Position numbers and translations under genes: made by a program
In this document: in pieces, positions 1 to 7,586 of the stretch
How positions within the stretch are numbered: the first letter of the stretch is position 1
How the letters are laid out: every line of letters begins with the position of its first letter
Notes under the pieces: generated by a model
The model's input: only the letters and a program-made list of their open reading frames with translations
Told to the model about the DNA's origin: nothing
Databases searched by the model: none
Assembly: GCA_004558305.1 (NCBI GenBank)
Contig: SFDG01000045.1
Coordinates: 1-17,526 of the forward strand
Reading direction: 5' to 3'
Origin: Phocaeicola plebeius
GTDB taxonomy: Bacteria > Bacteroidota > Bacteroidia > Bacteroidales > Bacteroidaceae
Length of the DNA: 17,526 nt

Positions 1-2
1 AA

Positions 3-800
3 AAGGATGAGGACGTAGAGGATGACCTTCATTACTTCAAGCGCTGGATATTCTGTTACTATGCTCCCCTGGTTGGGCTGACTCAGTTTGTATTCCATGA
101 ACGTGGACGCCGAACTCAGGACGCAGTCCAAAAATACTTCGAAGACGTGATAGAGAAACTTTACCTCCATAGTGATGGCGCTCCGATATACAAATGCTAC
201 GACACGGGAGAACTGATAGTCCGAATAGCCTGCCTCGTCCACATGCGACGGCCATTCTACAAGTTGAAGGATGTCTCCATAGATGCGATGAGGATGCTTA
301 AGATCTTCGAGGACATCTTCAAGGAAGACAGGAACATCAAGGACAGTTTCACCAATCCTGATGACATCACGCGGGAACGCGTGCTTCGGCTGGCCCCTTT
401 GCTGAACGACATGAAGTCATACCTTGACAGGTTGAAGGCAAGCCTCAGTGCAGAGGAAGAGCCCGAGCTTCTCAAGGCGGTTAACTATGCCCTGACGGAA
501 TATCCATGCATGCTCCGTTGCCTTGAGGACGGCAGCCTTGACTTGTCGAACAACATCTGTGAACGACAGATACGCAGGATAGCGAAGTACCGCAACAACA
601 GTTTCTTTGTCGGCAGTCCTGAAGCCGGTGTACGCTTCGCACGTCTCATGTCCGTCTTTGCAAACATCCGTAACCACAATTTGGATCCGGTAGAGTATCT
701 TTGCGATGTATTCCGTAGGATAAAGAATACTGCTAATGACAAACTCGTCGAACTGCTTGCCCACAGGTGGCAGCCGGCAACGGTGTCTGCATGGGTATAA
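3..800 (+). CDS. IS66 family transposase (TnpC), C-terminal part
   Basis: The frame is open from the window edge (base 3), so the gene is 5'-truncated by the window and not by mutation; the ATG at 147 is internal. About 265 residues are visible, roughly half of a usual IS66 transposase. The order matches the family: a HERGRRTQ segment, then a YLHSDGAPIYKCYD block with a catalytic Asp, the ACLVHMRRPFY block (usually AHxRRKF), and near the end LSNNICERQIRR, which holds the DDE Glu, followed by the FVGSPEAG and LLAHRW signatures. The first catalytic Asp should lie just upstream, outside the window. The protein cuts and joins the element's ends. The frame shows no stop or shift, so the element may be active if its left half is intact. 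Confidence 0.88.
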   Translation, partial: KDEDVEDDLHYFKRWIFCYYAPLVGLTQFVFHERGRRTQDAVQKYFEDVIEKLYLHSDGAPIYKCYDTGELIVRIACLVHMRRPFYKLKDVSIDAMRMLKIFEDIFKEDRNIKDSFTNPDDITRERVLRLAPLLNDMKSYLDRLKASLSAEEEPELLKAVNYALTEYPCMLRCLEDGSLDLSNNICERQIRRIAKYRNNSFFVGSPEAGVRFARLMSVFANIRNHNLDPVEYLCDVFRRIKNTANDKLVELLAHRWQPATVSAWV

Positions 801-861
801 TCACATCTCGAATTCCTTAATAAAAAATAAAAATTTCATTTTAATCTTGGCTAACGGGTCT

Positions 862-876
862 AAAATGACCGCTTAC
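862..876 (-). repeat. IS66 right terminal inverted repeat
   Basis: The sequence AAAATGACCGCTTAC ends exactly where the phosphatase reading frame begins to make sense. Its complement begins GTAAGCG, the usual type of start for IS66 ends. The matching left repeat is outside the window. Confidence 0.75.
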
Positions 877-1516
877 GATTCTTGACTGGCTGCCCGTACT
901 GGGCAATCACGAATACCGGGGAAATACCCAGGCGGTGCTGGACTATTCGAAGGTGAGCCGCCGGTCGGTGATGAAAGACCGCTATTACACCAGGGTATTT
1001 GCCGACGAGAAAGCCGGTGTCAAGGTACGCATCGTCTTCATCGACACGACACCCCTCATCGACAGCTATCGCACCGACGACTGCTATCCCGATGCACGGC
1101 TGCAGAACAACCGGCAGCAGCTGGAATGGCTGGAAGCCGTCCTGGCCTCCGCCACGGAAGACTGGATTATCGTGATCGGACATCATCCCATCTATGCTGA
1201 AACGAAGAAGGATATCGCCGAACAGGTGGCCCTCCGGCAGCAACTGCTTCCCCTCTTCCACAAATACAACAACGTAGCCATGTACGTCTGCGGACATATC
1301 CACAATTTCCAGCACATCCGGCAGCCCAATGACCCTACGGACTATGTGGTCAACAGTTCCGGCTCACTGTCCCGGAAAGTGAAGGCACTTCCCCAGACGG
1401 TGTTCTGCTCGTCCGAGTACGGATTCTCGGTCCTTGCCGCTTCCGCGAAGAAACTGGCTCTCTATATGATTGACAAAGAAGGAAAGGTCCTGCACTGCGC
1501 AGCAAAGACGAAATGA
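877..1516 (+). pseudogene. Purple/tartrate-resistant acid phosphatase-like metallophosphoesterase, 5' part lost to IS66
   Basis: The frame is open from 878, immediately after the IS end, and codes for 212 residues to the stop at 1514-1516. It keeps three metal-site motifs of the calcineurin-like phosphoesterase fold: GNHE (902-913), GHH (1178-1186) and GHIHN (1292-1306). The stretch GNHEYRGNTQAVLDYSKVSR and the later FIDTTPLID resemble the ACP5/TRAP branch of purple acid phosphatases. The N-terminal DxH and GDxx motifs, which supply the other metal ligands, and any signal peptide are missing. An upstream stop at 866 in the same frame lies inside the IS, and the first possible start is a GTG at 935, after GNHE, so a working enzyme cannot be made from here. 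The missing part should lie on the far side of the IS. Confidence 0.8.
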
Positions 1517-1590
1517 GCCTTCTCTGTTAATTTTTGCTGAGAGAACGCAAATTCTTTCCCCCGACCGGCCAGTCCCCGCCAAAATCTGCG

Positions 1591-1598
1591 TACCTTTA
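1591..1598 (+). promoter_or_regulatory. Candidate -7 element for the SGNH hydrolase gene
   Basis: TACCTTTA is one base off the Bacteroidetes -7 consensus TAnnTTTG and lies 28 bases before the ATG at 1627. I see no convincing -33 TTTG at the usual distance, so this is tentative. Confidence 0.35.
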
Positions 1599-1626
1599 TC
1601 CACGAAAGTTAAATGGAAGCAACGAT

Positions 1627-2463
1627 ATGAATACAAAAGTGACCGCCTGCCTCTTGGCAGGCATGATGGCAGCGGCCCCCGGCACAGCGGGAGTGGCTGC
1701 GCAGGAAACGGCGGCAAACGAGGTACTGTTGCCGAATCCGTGGAAAGAAAAGCGCGTGGCGTTCTTGGGGGATTCCATCACGGACAAAGTGCATGTGGGC
1801 ACCGCCAAGAATTACTGGCAATACCTGGAAGAATTGTTAGGCCTGACTCCACTGGTCTACGGTATCAACGGAAACCAGTGGAACGGCATCCTGAAGCAGG
1901 CACAGCGGCTGAAGGAGGAGGTCGGCGACGAAGTGGACGCCATCCTGGTCTTTGCAGGAACCAATGACTACAATGCAGGCATTCCGCTGGGGGAATGGTA
2001 CGACTATTCCTACCAGGACACGACCGTGAAGGGCGGTGGGAAGGAGGGCCGGAAGAAACGGACCGCCTCGCAAGACCCCGACACGTTCCGAGGCCGCATC
2101 AACCTGGCCTTGGACTACCTGAAACGGAACTTCCCGACGAAACAGATCATTCTGCTGACACCGATTCACCGCGCCCAGGCACACTTCAGCATCAACAACA
2201 TCCAACCGGAGGAGGCGTTTCCCAACAAGCTGGGACTCTATGTGGATGAATATGTCCAGGCGGTCAAAGAAGCTGCCAACGTATGGGCCGTTCCCGTCAT
2301 CGACCTCAACAGCGTCTGCGGACTGTTCCCGATGATGGACGAACATGCCCGCTATTTCCACAAAGCGGACACCGACCGCCTGCATCCGAACGCTGAAGGA
2401 CACTACCGCATGGCAAAGTCCCTGATGTACCAGCTGCTGGCCTTTCCTGCCGATTTCGACTGA
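1627..2463 (+). CDS. Secreted SGNH/GDSL-type hydrolase
   Basis: Probable esterase or acetylhydrolase of the SGNH fold, 278 residues. Residues 1-25 form a signal peptide (a Lys, a hydrophobic core rich in Ala, and VAAQ before the likely cut). Block I is AFLGDSIT with nucleophile Ser50; GINGN near 79-83 fits block II; GTND (111-114) supplies the oxyanion Asn; DRLHPN (250-255) carries the catalytic Asp and His. A Lys/Arg-rich loop near residues 135-147 separates the halves. The frame is open further upstream, but the ATG at 1627 is chosen because the signal peptide begins there and a candidate -7 element precedes it. It lies 110 bp after the broken phosphatase on the same strand. The substrate cannot be read from sequence; sugar O-acetyl esters or lipids are both possible. 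Confidence 0.85.
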   Translation: MNTKVTACLLAGMMAAAPGTAGVAAQETAANEVLLPNPWKEKRVAFLGDSITDKVHVGTAKNYWQYLEELLGLTPLVYGINGNQWNGILKQAQRLKEEVGDEVDAILVFAGTNDYNAGIPLGEWYDYSYQDTTVKGGGKEGRKKRTASQDPDTFRGRINLALDYLKRNFPTKQIILLTPIHRAQAHFSINNIQPEEAFPNKLGLYVDEYVQAVKEAANVWAVPVIDLNSVCGLFPMMDEHARYFHKADTDRLHPNAEGHYRMAKSLMYQLLAFPADFD

Positions 2464-2475
2464 GGCACAACGCAC

Positions 2476-2529
2476 AAAGAGGGTGTATCCGTGCGAAGAC
2501 CAGTGCTTCGCCGATGATACACCCTCTTT
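2476..2529. terminator. Bidirectional terminator between converging genes
   Basis: A perfect 14-bp stem (2476-2489 with 2516-2529, starting AAAGAGGGTG) encloses a second small hairpin, GCGAAG (2493-2498) with CTTCGC (2506-2511). It has a T run on the + strand and an A run on the other side, so it can stop the SGNH gene and the PepSY-like gene, which end 13 and 25 bp away. Confidence 0.8.
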
Positions 2530-2553
2530 TCAGACTGAACTTCTCTCTCTGCT

Positions 2554-2988
2554 TCAGTCAATGTCAATCACCCGGTTCTTCTTGTCAAACTTGATTTCCA
2601 GTCCGTTGGACAGACGGATTTCCGTGTCCTTGCGGTCGCGCTCGATGGAGAGGATGCGCTGGCCATCATAATGCTCTTTCACATACTGAAGGATAGCGGC
2701 AGGAACAATGGAGGCAGGAACACCGGAAGTCTTGCATTCCACCTCTTTCCATTCTCCCGCCTTGTCGAATTCCAGCTTTTCCCCATCGGTAAAGACCACA
2801 TCGTAGGTCTTGTCCAACAGGTCGTTCTCTACTTTTGCCAAAGCCACTTTCTTGTCCTTGAAATGAGTGGTAAGGAAGAGTTGTGCCTTTGTCGGCAATT
2901 CACTGACTCGGATAGGCTTGTCATTGTCGGCCGTTGCCAAGGAGTACACGGCAAACAGTCCCAGGAATAAGGCGAATAGTTTTTTCAT
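2554..2988 (-). CDS. PepSY-like exported protein
   Basis: Small exported protein, 144 residues, of the PepSY-like (DUF2874, 'beta-lactamase-inhibitor-like') type common in Bacteroidales. Residues 1-20 are a signal peptide (MKK, then a Leu/Phe/Ala-rich core and ATA). Two repeats of the PepSY-like pattern are visible: VSELPTKAQLFLTTHF...YDVVFTDGEKLEFDKAGEW, and then VPAAILQYVKEHY...IEIKFD-type strands ending NRVIDID. Family members are thought to be periplasmic and their function is not established. It has its own promoter at 3021-3053 and follows the NigD-like gene on the same strand by 90 bp, so the two may be co-transcribed in part. No cysteine sits at the signal end, so it is not a lipoprotein. 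Confidence 0.85.
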   Translation of the reverse strand: MKKLFALFLGLFAVYSLATADNDKPIRVSELPTKAQLFLTTHFKDKKVALAKVENDLLDKTYDVVFTDGEKLEFDKAGEWKEVECKTSGVPASIVPAAILQYVKEHYDGQRILSIERDRKDTEIRLSNGLEIKFDKKNRVIDID

Positions 2989-3020
2989 AAGGCTCTTGTT
3001 ACAGTTTGTTTAGTTATTGG

Positions 3021-3053
3021 CAAATATAGTGTTTCTCCCGGAAAAGGCGGCAA
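3021..3053 (-). promoter_or_regulatory. Promoter for the PepSY-like gene
   Basis: On the - strand TATATTTG (3021-3028) fits the Bacteroidetes -7 consensus TAnnTTTG exactly. A TTG lies 22 bases further upstream (3051-3053) as a possible -33 element. The expected transcript would start near 3014, about 25 bases before the ATG. Confidence 0.65.
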
Positions 3054-3078
3054 CCTGAGTGTTATTTTTTACAAATGC

Positions 3079-3801
3079 CTATTGCACGCCTGTCGTGGAA
3101 ATCTCCGCCAGTTCGCCCAGGTTGCGCTGCTGCTCCTCTTCCGTCTTGTCAAAGACCAGTTCATGCACACCCTTCCGTGCGTCGTTCACCTTGACCTTGA
3201 TGCCTTTCGCCTCATCGAGCGGCAACGACTGCAGGCGGTAGCACACCAATGCAGGCGCTGTCACCTGTAGGGTATCGCCATAAGTGTTGTACCGGTATTC
3301 CAGATGGATATAGCCGTCGGCATCCACCCACGGTTCGTCGGCACGGTGCACCAGGCTGACGCGGTGCAACTGCTCTTTCGGCAGTTTCTGCGTAAAACGG
3401 ATATGCAGGTAGTCTGCTGCCACCCATGCGTCCTCGTAATACGTGGGGTCGTTGGCATAGTCGGCCTCGTTGGACGCTGCCAGTTCTTCCACCCGCTTGG
3501 TGAGGAAGGGGCGGATGTATTCCGGCCGGATAGCCACATCGTAACCCGAAAAATTGTCGGCCAGCGGATTGAAATACAGGATGGCCCGCTGTCCGTCTTC
3601 CAGGCCGGGTCCGAAGATACCGGAAGCGGCAGGCCACATCTTCCCCCACGTGTCACCGGTATAGGTGTACAGTCTGTCGCCATGGTCATGGACCGTCACC
3701 CAGTCCACTGCCAGGTCGCCCAATGAATAGCCGTCGTTGTCATCACACGATGACAGCAGCAGGGCCAACCCGGCACACATTGTCAATAGATACTTCTTCA
3801 T
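3079..3801 (-). CDS. NigD-like outer-membrane lipoprotein
   Basis: 240-residue lipoprotein of the NigD-like family, found almost only in Bacteroidetes and without an established function. Residues 1-19 are a lipoprotein signal peptide with lipobox LSSC (Cys19). Directly after the Cys comes DDND, an acidic run of the kind reported to send Bacteroidetes lipoproteins to the cell surface. The family start DGYSLGDLAVDWVTV is clear, followed by a beta-rich body with an N-terminal OB-like part (about 30-110) and a C-terminal part beginning near WVAADYLHIRFTQ. The start is the only ATG that gives the signal peptide. I see no clear -7 element upstream and no clear terminator downstream. No known partner gene lies beside it. 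Confidence 0.85.
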   Translation of the reverse strand: MKKYLLTMCAGLALLLSSCDDNDGYSLGDLAVDWVTVHDHGDRLYTYTGDTWGKMWPAASGIFGPGLEDGQRAILYFNPLADNFSGYDVAIRPEYIRPFLTKRVEELAASNEADYANDPTYYEDAWVAADYLHIRFTQKLPKEQLHRVSLVHRADEPWVDADGYIHLEYRYNTYGDTLQVTAPALVCYRLQSLPLDEAKGIKVKVNDARKGVHELVFDKTEEEQQRNLGELAEISTTGVQ

Positions 3802-3881
3802 GATGGTTCTGTTTTTGGTTTGTACAACCTATAAACAACAGAGGGGCCTGAATTACTGCATGGGTTAGCAATCATTAACGT

Positions 3882-4904
3882 TTAGGTCGTTCGGGGCAAC
3901 TCCTCCGCCAGTATTGCTTCCAGCTCCTGGAGTTCGGCTTCCTCGAAAGCCGTGTTCCGAAGGGCCTTCAGGTTACCGGCCAACTGCTCGACCGAACTGG
4001 CACCGACGATGACCGAGGTCACCAGATTATCCTTCAACAGCCAAGCCAGCGCCATCTCGGCAAGGGTCTGCCCGCGTTTCCGGGCCACCTCATTCAGCCG
4101 GCGGATTTTCGCGAGTGTCGATGCGGTCAGCGCCTCCTTCTTCAGGAAACCGCCACGGGCAATCCGCGAATCCTCCGGTATGCCGTTCAGGTATCGGTCG
4201 GTCAGCAGGCCCTGAGCCAACGGAGAGAACGCGATGAAGCCGCTCCCCTGCTCCGCAGCCTGCCGCAAGATTCCCTGCTGTTCCGGTTCCCGGTTGAACA
4301 GGTTGTAACGCCCCTGGTAGAGCAGACAGGGCGTTTCGTGCTCCTTCAGGTAGCGGTACGCATACTGGGCCGCTTCGGGCGGGAACTTAGAAATGCCCAC
4401 GTACAAAGCCTTTCCTTGGCGGACGATGTCCACCAGGGCCTGGAGCGTCTCGTCCAGCGGTGTCTGGGGGTCATAGCGATGGCAGTAAAAGATGTCTACA
4501 TACTCCAGCTTCATCCGTCGCAGGCTTTGGTCTAGGCTGGCCATCAGCGACTTTCGGGAGCACCAGGTACCGTAAGGACCGGGCCACATGTCATGGCCGG
4601 CCTTGGTGGAGATAAAGAGTTCGTCTCGATACGGGGCAAGGGATTTCTGCATCACCTGTCCGAACGTCTCCTCGGCCGACCCGAAGGAAGGACCGTAGTT
4701 GTTGGCCAGGTCGAAATGCGTAATGCCATGGTCGAAGGCATAATGGAGTTTCTTGCGGCTCAGCGAAAGCGTGTCGACATCGCCGAAATTGTGCCACAAT
4801 CCCAGGGAAACGGCAGGCAGCAGGATGCCGCTCTTTCCTGCCCGGCGGTAGGTCATGCCGCAGTCGTAACGGCCGGCTGCAGCTGCATATACTTCGTCTA
4901 TCAT
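3882..4904 (-). CDS. gpr: Aldo/keto reductase, YghZ/Gpr (glyceraldehyde 3-phosphate reductase) type
   Basis: NADPH-dependent cytoplasmic reductase of the AKR superfamily, 340 residues, close in length and sequence to E. coli YghZ/Gpr as I remember it (LSLGLWHNFG, THFDLANNYGP, STKAGxDMWPGPYG, KALYVGIS, LAQGLLT, RYLNGIPxDSR). The catalytic tetrad is Asp65, Tyr70, Lys101 and His142. The cofactor end is seen in VGASSVEQLAGNL near the C-terminus. E. coli Gpr reduces L-glyceraldehyde 3-phosphate and methylglyoxal; that substrate is carried over by homology only. The start at 4904 is chosen because it matches the E. coli N-terminus, and because the longer frame (from 4955) begins inside the glgP terminator. 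No promoter is visible in the 94 bp before it, so it may depend on read-through from the glycogen operon. Confidence 0.87.
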   Translation of the reverse strand: MIDEVYAAAAGRYDCGMTYRRAGKSGILLPAVSLGLWHNFGDVDTLSLSRKKLHYAFDHGITHFDLANNYGPSFGSAEETFGQVMQKSLAPYRDELFISTKAGHDMWPGPYGTWCSRKSLMASLDQSLRRMKLEYVDIFYCHRYDPQTPLDETLQALVDIVRQGKALYVGISKFPPEAAQYAYRYLKEHETPCLLYQGRYNLFNREPEQQGILRQAAEQGSGFIAFSPLAQGLLTDRYLNGIPEDSRIARGGFLKKEALTASTLAKIRRLNEVARKRGQTLAEMALAWLLKDNLVTSVIVGASSVEQLAGNLKALRNTAFEEAELQELEAILAEELPRTT

Positions 4905-4936
4905 AAGATTCCAGTCAAAAAACGGTTTGCAAAAAG

Positions 4937-4980
4937 AAAGGGCACCGACCGGCACGTTCCCGTACCTGCCAGTGCCCTTT
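4937..4980 (-). terminator. Intrinsic terminator of the glycogen operon
   Basis: On the - strand a 9-bp stem AAAGGGCAC/GTGCCCTTT (4972-4980 with 4937-4945), extended inside by a short TGCC/GGCA pairing, is followed by CTTTTTG. It begins 19 bases after the glgP stop and lies just before the aldo/keto reductase start. Confidence 0.85.
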
Positions 4981-4998
4981 GTATCAGAATAGCATCAA

Positions 4999-7566
4999 TT
5001 ACATGTTAAACCAGCGAACGTAGCAGAAGTCCTGACGGTGAGCCAGTGCCTCGTTCTTCGGGAACATACGGTAAGACACCTTGAAGCTACCGGCGTTCGA
5101 GAGGCTGTGAACGAGCTGGAAAGTGTAGAGATTGCCCTTGCTCTTCACCATCTGCATCGGTGTTACGGAATAAACGTATTCCTTGCCTTCTGCATTGGCA
5201 TACGTTACCACCATTTCGATGCCTACTGCATCCTTCAGACCCTTTTCGTCGACCACGCAAGTGATAGTGTAGTCCTTACCGCTCTCTACATTGCCCTGAC
5301 GGAGTTCTTCGCTCTTGTCCATCGATACGATTTCGATGCTGTCCCACTTGGCAGAAACTTCTTCCTTCCAGGCAGCGATTTCCTTCGCCTTGGCGTTGTC
5401 GTTGGCAGCCAATACCTTGAAGCGGTCAGCTTCGCGGGTATAGAACTTGCTGTAGTAGTCATCGAGCTGACGCTTCATGGTATAGTGAGGAGCCACCTGA
5501 GCAATCGAGTTCTTGATGGTCTTCACCCAACCTTCCGAGTAGCCCTTCTTGTTACGGGCGTAGTACAGCGGCAGGATTTCCGTTTCGAGGATGCTGTAGA
5601 TAGTAGCGGCATCCAGCTGGTCCTGATAAGCCTGGTTCTGGTACGTCCGCTTTTCGGTCAATGCCCAGCCGGCACCTTCGCGGTAACCTTCGAGCCACCA
5701 TCCGTCGAGCACGGAGAAGTTCACTACACCGTTCATCAGCGCCTTTTCGCCCGATGTACCGGAGGCTTCGAGCGGACGGGTCGGTGTGTTCATCCAGATA
5801 TCAACGCCGGAAACGAGGCGGCGGGCCAGCTTCATGTCGTAGTTTTCCAGGAAGATGATCTTGCCCAGGAATTCCGGACGCTTGGAGATTTCCACAATCT
5901 TCTTGATCAGACCCTGGCCGGCACCGTCGTGCGGGTGAGCCTTACCGGCGAACAGGAACTGTACGGGGTAGTCGGGGTTGTTCACGATCTTGGCCAGACG
6001 GTCCAGGTCAGTGAACAGCAGGTGAGCACGCTTGTAAGTAGCGAAGCGGCGGGCAAAACCGATCAGCAGGGCATTCGGGTTGATCTTGTCCATCAGGGTA
6101 ACGACACGAGAGGGGTCACCCTGGTTCTTCAGCCAAGTGTTGCGGAATTCTTCACGGATATACTTCGTCAGCTTGTTCTTCAGTGCCACGCGGGTCTGCC
6201 AGATTTCTTCATCGGGCACATTGTAGATGGCTTCCCAAATCTTCGGGTTCGACTGGTCCTTCATGAAGTTCTTGTCGAAGTACTTGCCATAGAGAGCCTT
6301 CCATTCAGAAGCACACCAAGTGGGGAAGTGAACACCGTTGGTCACATAGCCTACGTGGTTTTCTTCGGGGAAGTAACCCTTCCAGATGCCGGCGAACATT
6401 TCCTGTGAAACCTTGCCGTGCAACCAGCTCACGCCGTTGACTTCCTGACAGGTATTGCAAGCGAAAGTAGACATACAGAAACGTTCGTTGCTGTCGCCCG
6501 GATTGATGCGGCCCAGGTTCATCAGATCAGTCCATTCAATGCCCATGCGCTGGGGATAGCCACCCATATACTTGCCGAAGAGACCTTCGTCGAAGTAGTC
6601 GTGACCGGCCGGAACCGGAGTATGTACGGTGTACAGAGAAGAAGCGCGTACCACTTCCAATGCCTGAGTGAAGGTCATGCCGCTTTCCACGTAGTCGCAC
6701 AGACGCTGAACGTTACAGAGGGCAGCGTGTCCTTCGTTGCAGTGGTAGATGTCCTTCTTGATGCCCAACTTCTTGAGCAGGAGCACACCGCCGATACCGA
6801 GCAGGATTTCCTGCTTCAGACGGTTTTCCCAGTCACCGCCATAGAGCTGGTGCGTGATGGAGCGGTCGAATTCGCTGTTCAGTTCATTATCTGTATCGAG
6901 GAGGTACAAGGGCACACGGCCTACGTTCACTCTCCATACGAAGGCATGCACATAATAATTAAGGTAAGGAACATCCACTACCAAGGGATTTCCTTCTGCG
7001 TCCATGACACGTTCCAGAGGCAGGCTGCCGAAGTTCTGTGCTTCATAGTTGGCAATCTGCTGTCCGTCCATCGACAGGCTCTGTGCGAAATAGCCGTAGC
7101 GGTACAGGAAACCGATGGCACACATGTCCACGTTGCTGTCAGAGGCCTCCTTCAGGTAGTCGCCGGCCAAGATACCCAGACCACCGGAATAGATCTTCAG
7201 CACGTGCGTCAGACCGTACTCCATGCAGAAGTAAGCCACGGAGGGGCGGTTGGCATTGGGCTTTTCAGCCATGTACACCTTGAACTTGGAATATATATTG
7301 TCAATTTGGGCCAACACGTTCTTATCAACGGCAAGAGCTTCCAGCTTTTCGTAGCTCAAGCGTTCCAAGAGAGCCACCGGATTCTGGCCTACAGCCTTCC
7401 ACAATTCCGGATCGAGTTCCTTAAACATTTCAGTTGCTTCGAAGTTCCAGGCCCACCAGATGTTGTGAGCCATTTCCTGCAGCATTTTCAGCGATTCCGG
7501 GATACGAGATTTCACATTGATTTCTCTCCAAACCGGAGCATTCACATAGTTAGTCTTTACTTTCAT
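4999..7566 (-). CDS. glgP: Alpha-glucan (glycogen/maltodextrin) phosphorylase, GT35
   Basis: Releases glucose 1-phosphate from the ends of alpha-1,4-glucans in the cytoplasm. 855 residues, of the TIGR02094-like class whose N-terminus (about 10-110) carries the DUF3417 domain, with HNIWWAWN near 34-41. Visible catalytic features: KIYSGGLGILAGDYLKEASD (124-143), HCNEGHAA (275-282), FARRFATYKRA (504-514), GKAHPHDG (541-548), and EASGTSGEKALMNG (600-613), where Lys608 is the expected pyridoxal-phosphate lysine. After about residue 720 a beta-rich extension (to 855) follows the catalytic core. It starts 20 bp after the glycogen synthase stop, so the two genes form one operon. A strong terminator follows. 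Confidence 0.95.
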   Translation of the reverse strand: MKVKTNYVNAPVWREINVKSRIPESLKMLQEMAHNIWWAWNFEATEMFKELDPELWKAVGQNPVALLERLSYEKLEALAVDKNVLAQIDNIYSKFKVYMAEKPNANRPSVAYFCMEYGLTHVLKIYSGGLGILAGDYLKEASDSNVDMCAIGFLYRYGYFAQSLSMDGQQIANYEAQNFGSLPLERVMDAEGNPLVVDVPYLNYYVHAFVWRVNVGRVPLYLLDTDNELNSEFDRSITHQLYGGDWENRLKQEILLGIGGVLLLKKLGIKKDIYHCNEGHAALCNVQRLCDYVESGMTFTQALEVVRASSLYTVHTPVPAGHDYFDEGLFGKYMGGYPQRMGIEWTDLMNLGRINPGDSNERFCMSTFACNTCQEVNGVSWLHGKVSQEMFAGIWKGYFPEENHVGYVTNGVHFPTWCASEWKALYGKYFDKNFMKDQSNPKIWEAIYNVPDEEIWQTRVALKNKLTKYIREEFRNTWLKNQGDPSRVVTLMDKINPNALLIGFARRFATYKRAHLLFTDLDRLAKIVNNPDYPVQFLFAGKAHPHDGAGQGLIKKIVEISKRPEFLGKIIFLENYDMKLARRLVSGVDIWMNTPTRPLEASGTSGEKALMNGVVNFSVLDGWWLEGYREGAGWALTEKRTYQNQAYQDQLDAATIYSILETEILPLYYARNKKGYSEGWVKTIKNSIAQVAPHYTMKRQLDDYYSKFYTREADRFKVLAANDNAKAKEIAAWKEEVSAKWDSIEIVSMDKSEELRQGNVESGKDYTITCVVDEKGLKDAVGIEMVVTYANAEGKEYVYSVTPMQMVKSKGNLYTFQLVHSLSNAGSFKVSYRMFPKNEALAHRQDFCYVRWFNM

Positions 7567-7586
7567 ATATCAATTTGGTAAAATGA

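Larger units (their letters stand above)
1..876 (+). mobile_element. IS66-family insertion sequence, right part
   Basis: The element enters from outside the window and ends at 876. It is recognised by the C-terminal half of an IS66-type transposase and by a terminal repeat at 862-876, which read inward on the opposite strand is GTAAGCGGTCATTTT; IS66 elements typically begin GTAA. Non-coding IS sequence fills 801-861 and is AT-rich. The base after the repeat already belongs to a broken phosphatase gene. IS66 elements usually duplicate 8 bp of target, so 877-884 is the predicted right-hand duplication; its partner would lie at the left end of the element, outside the window. Confidence 0.85.

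Noticed and set aside
147..149. ATG at 147 as the transposase start
   Set aside because: The frame is open to the window edge and conserved IS66 sequence continues upstream of this ATG.
1534..1626. Longer N-terminus for the SGNH hydrolase
   Set aside because: It would put 31 non-hydrophobic residues before a clear signal peptide; the ATG at 1627 gives a normal exported protein.
4905..4955. A longer N-terminus for the aldo/keto reductase, starting at 4955
   Set aside because: The added 17 residues are coded inside the glgP terminator hairpin and do not match the family; the start at 4904 does.
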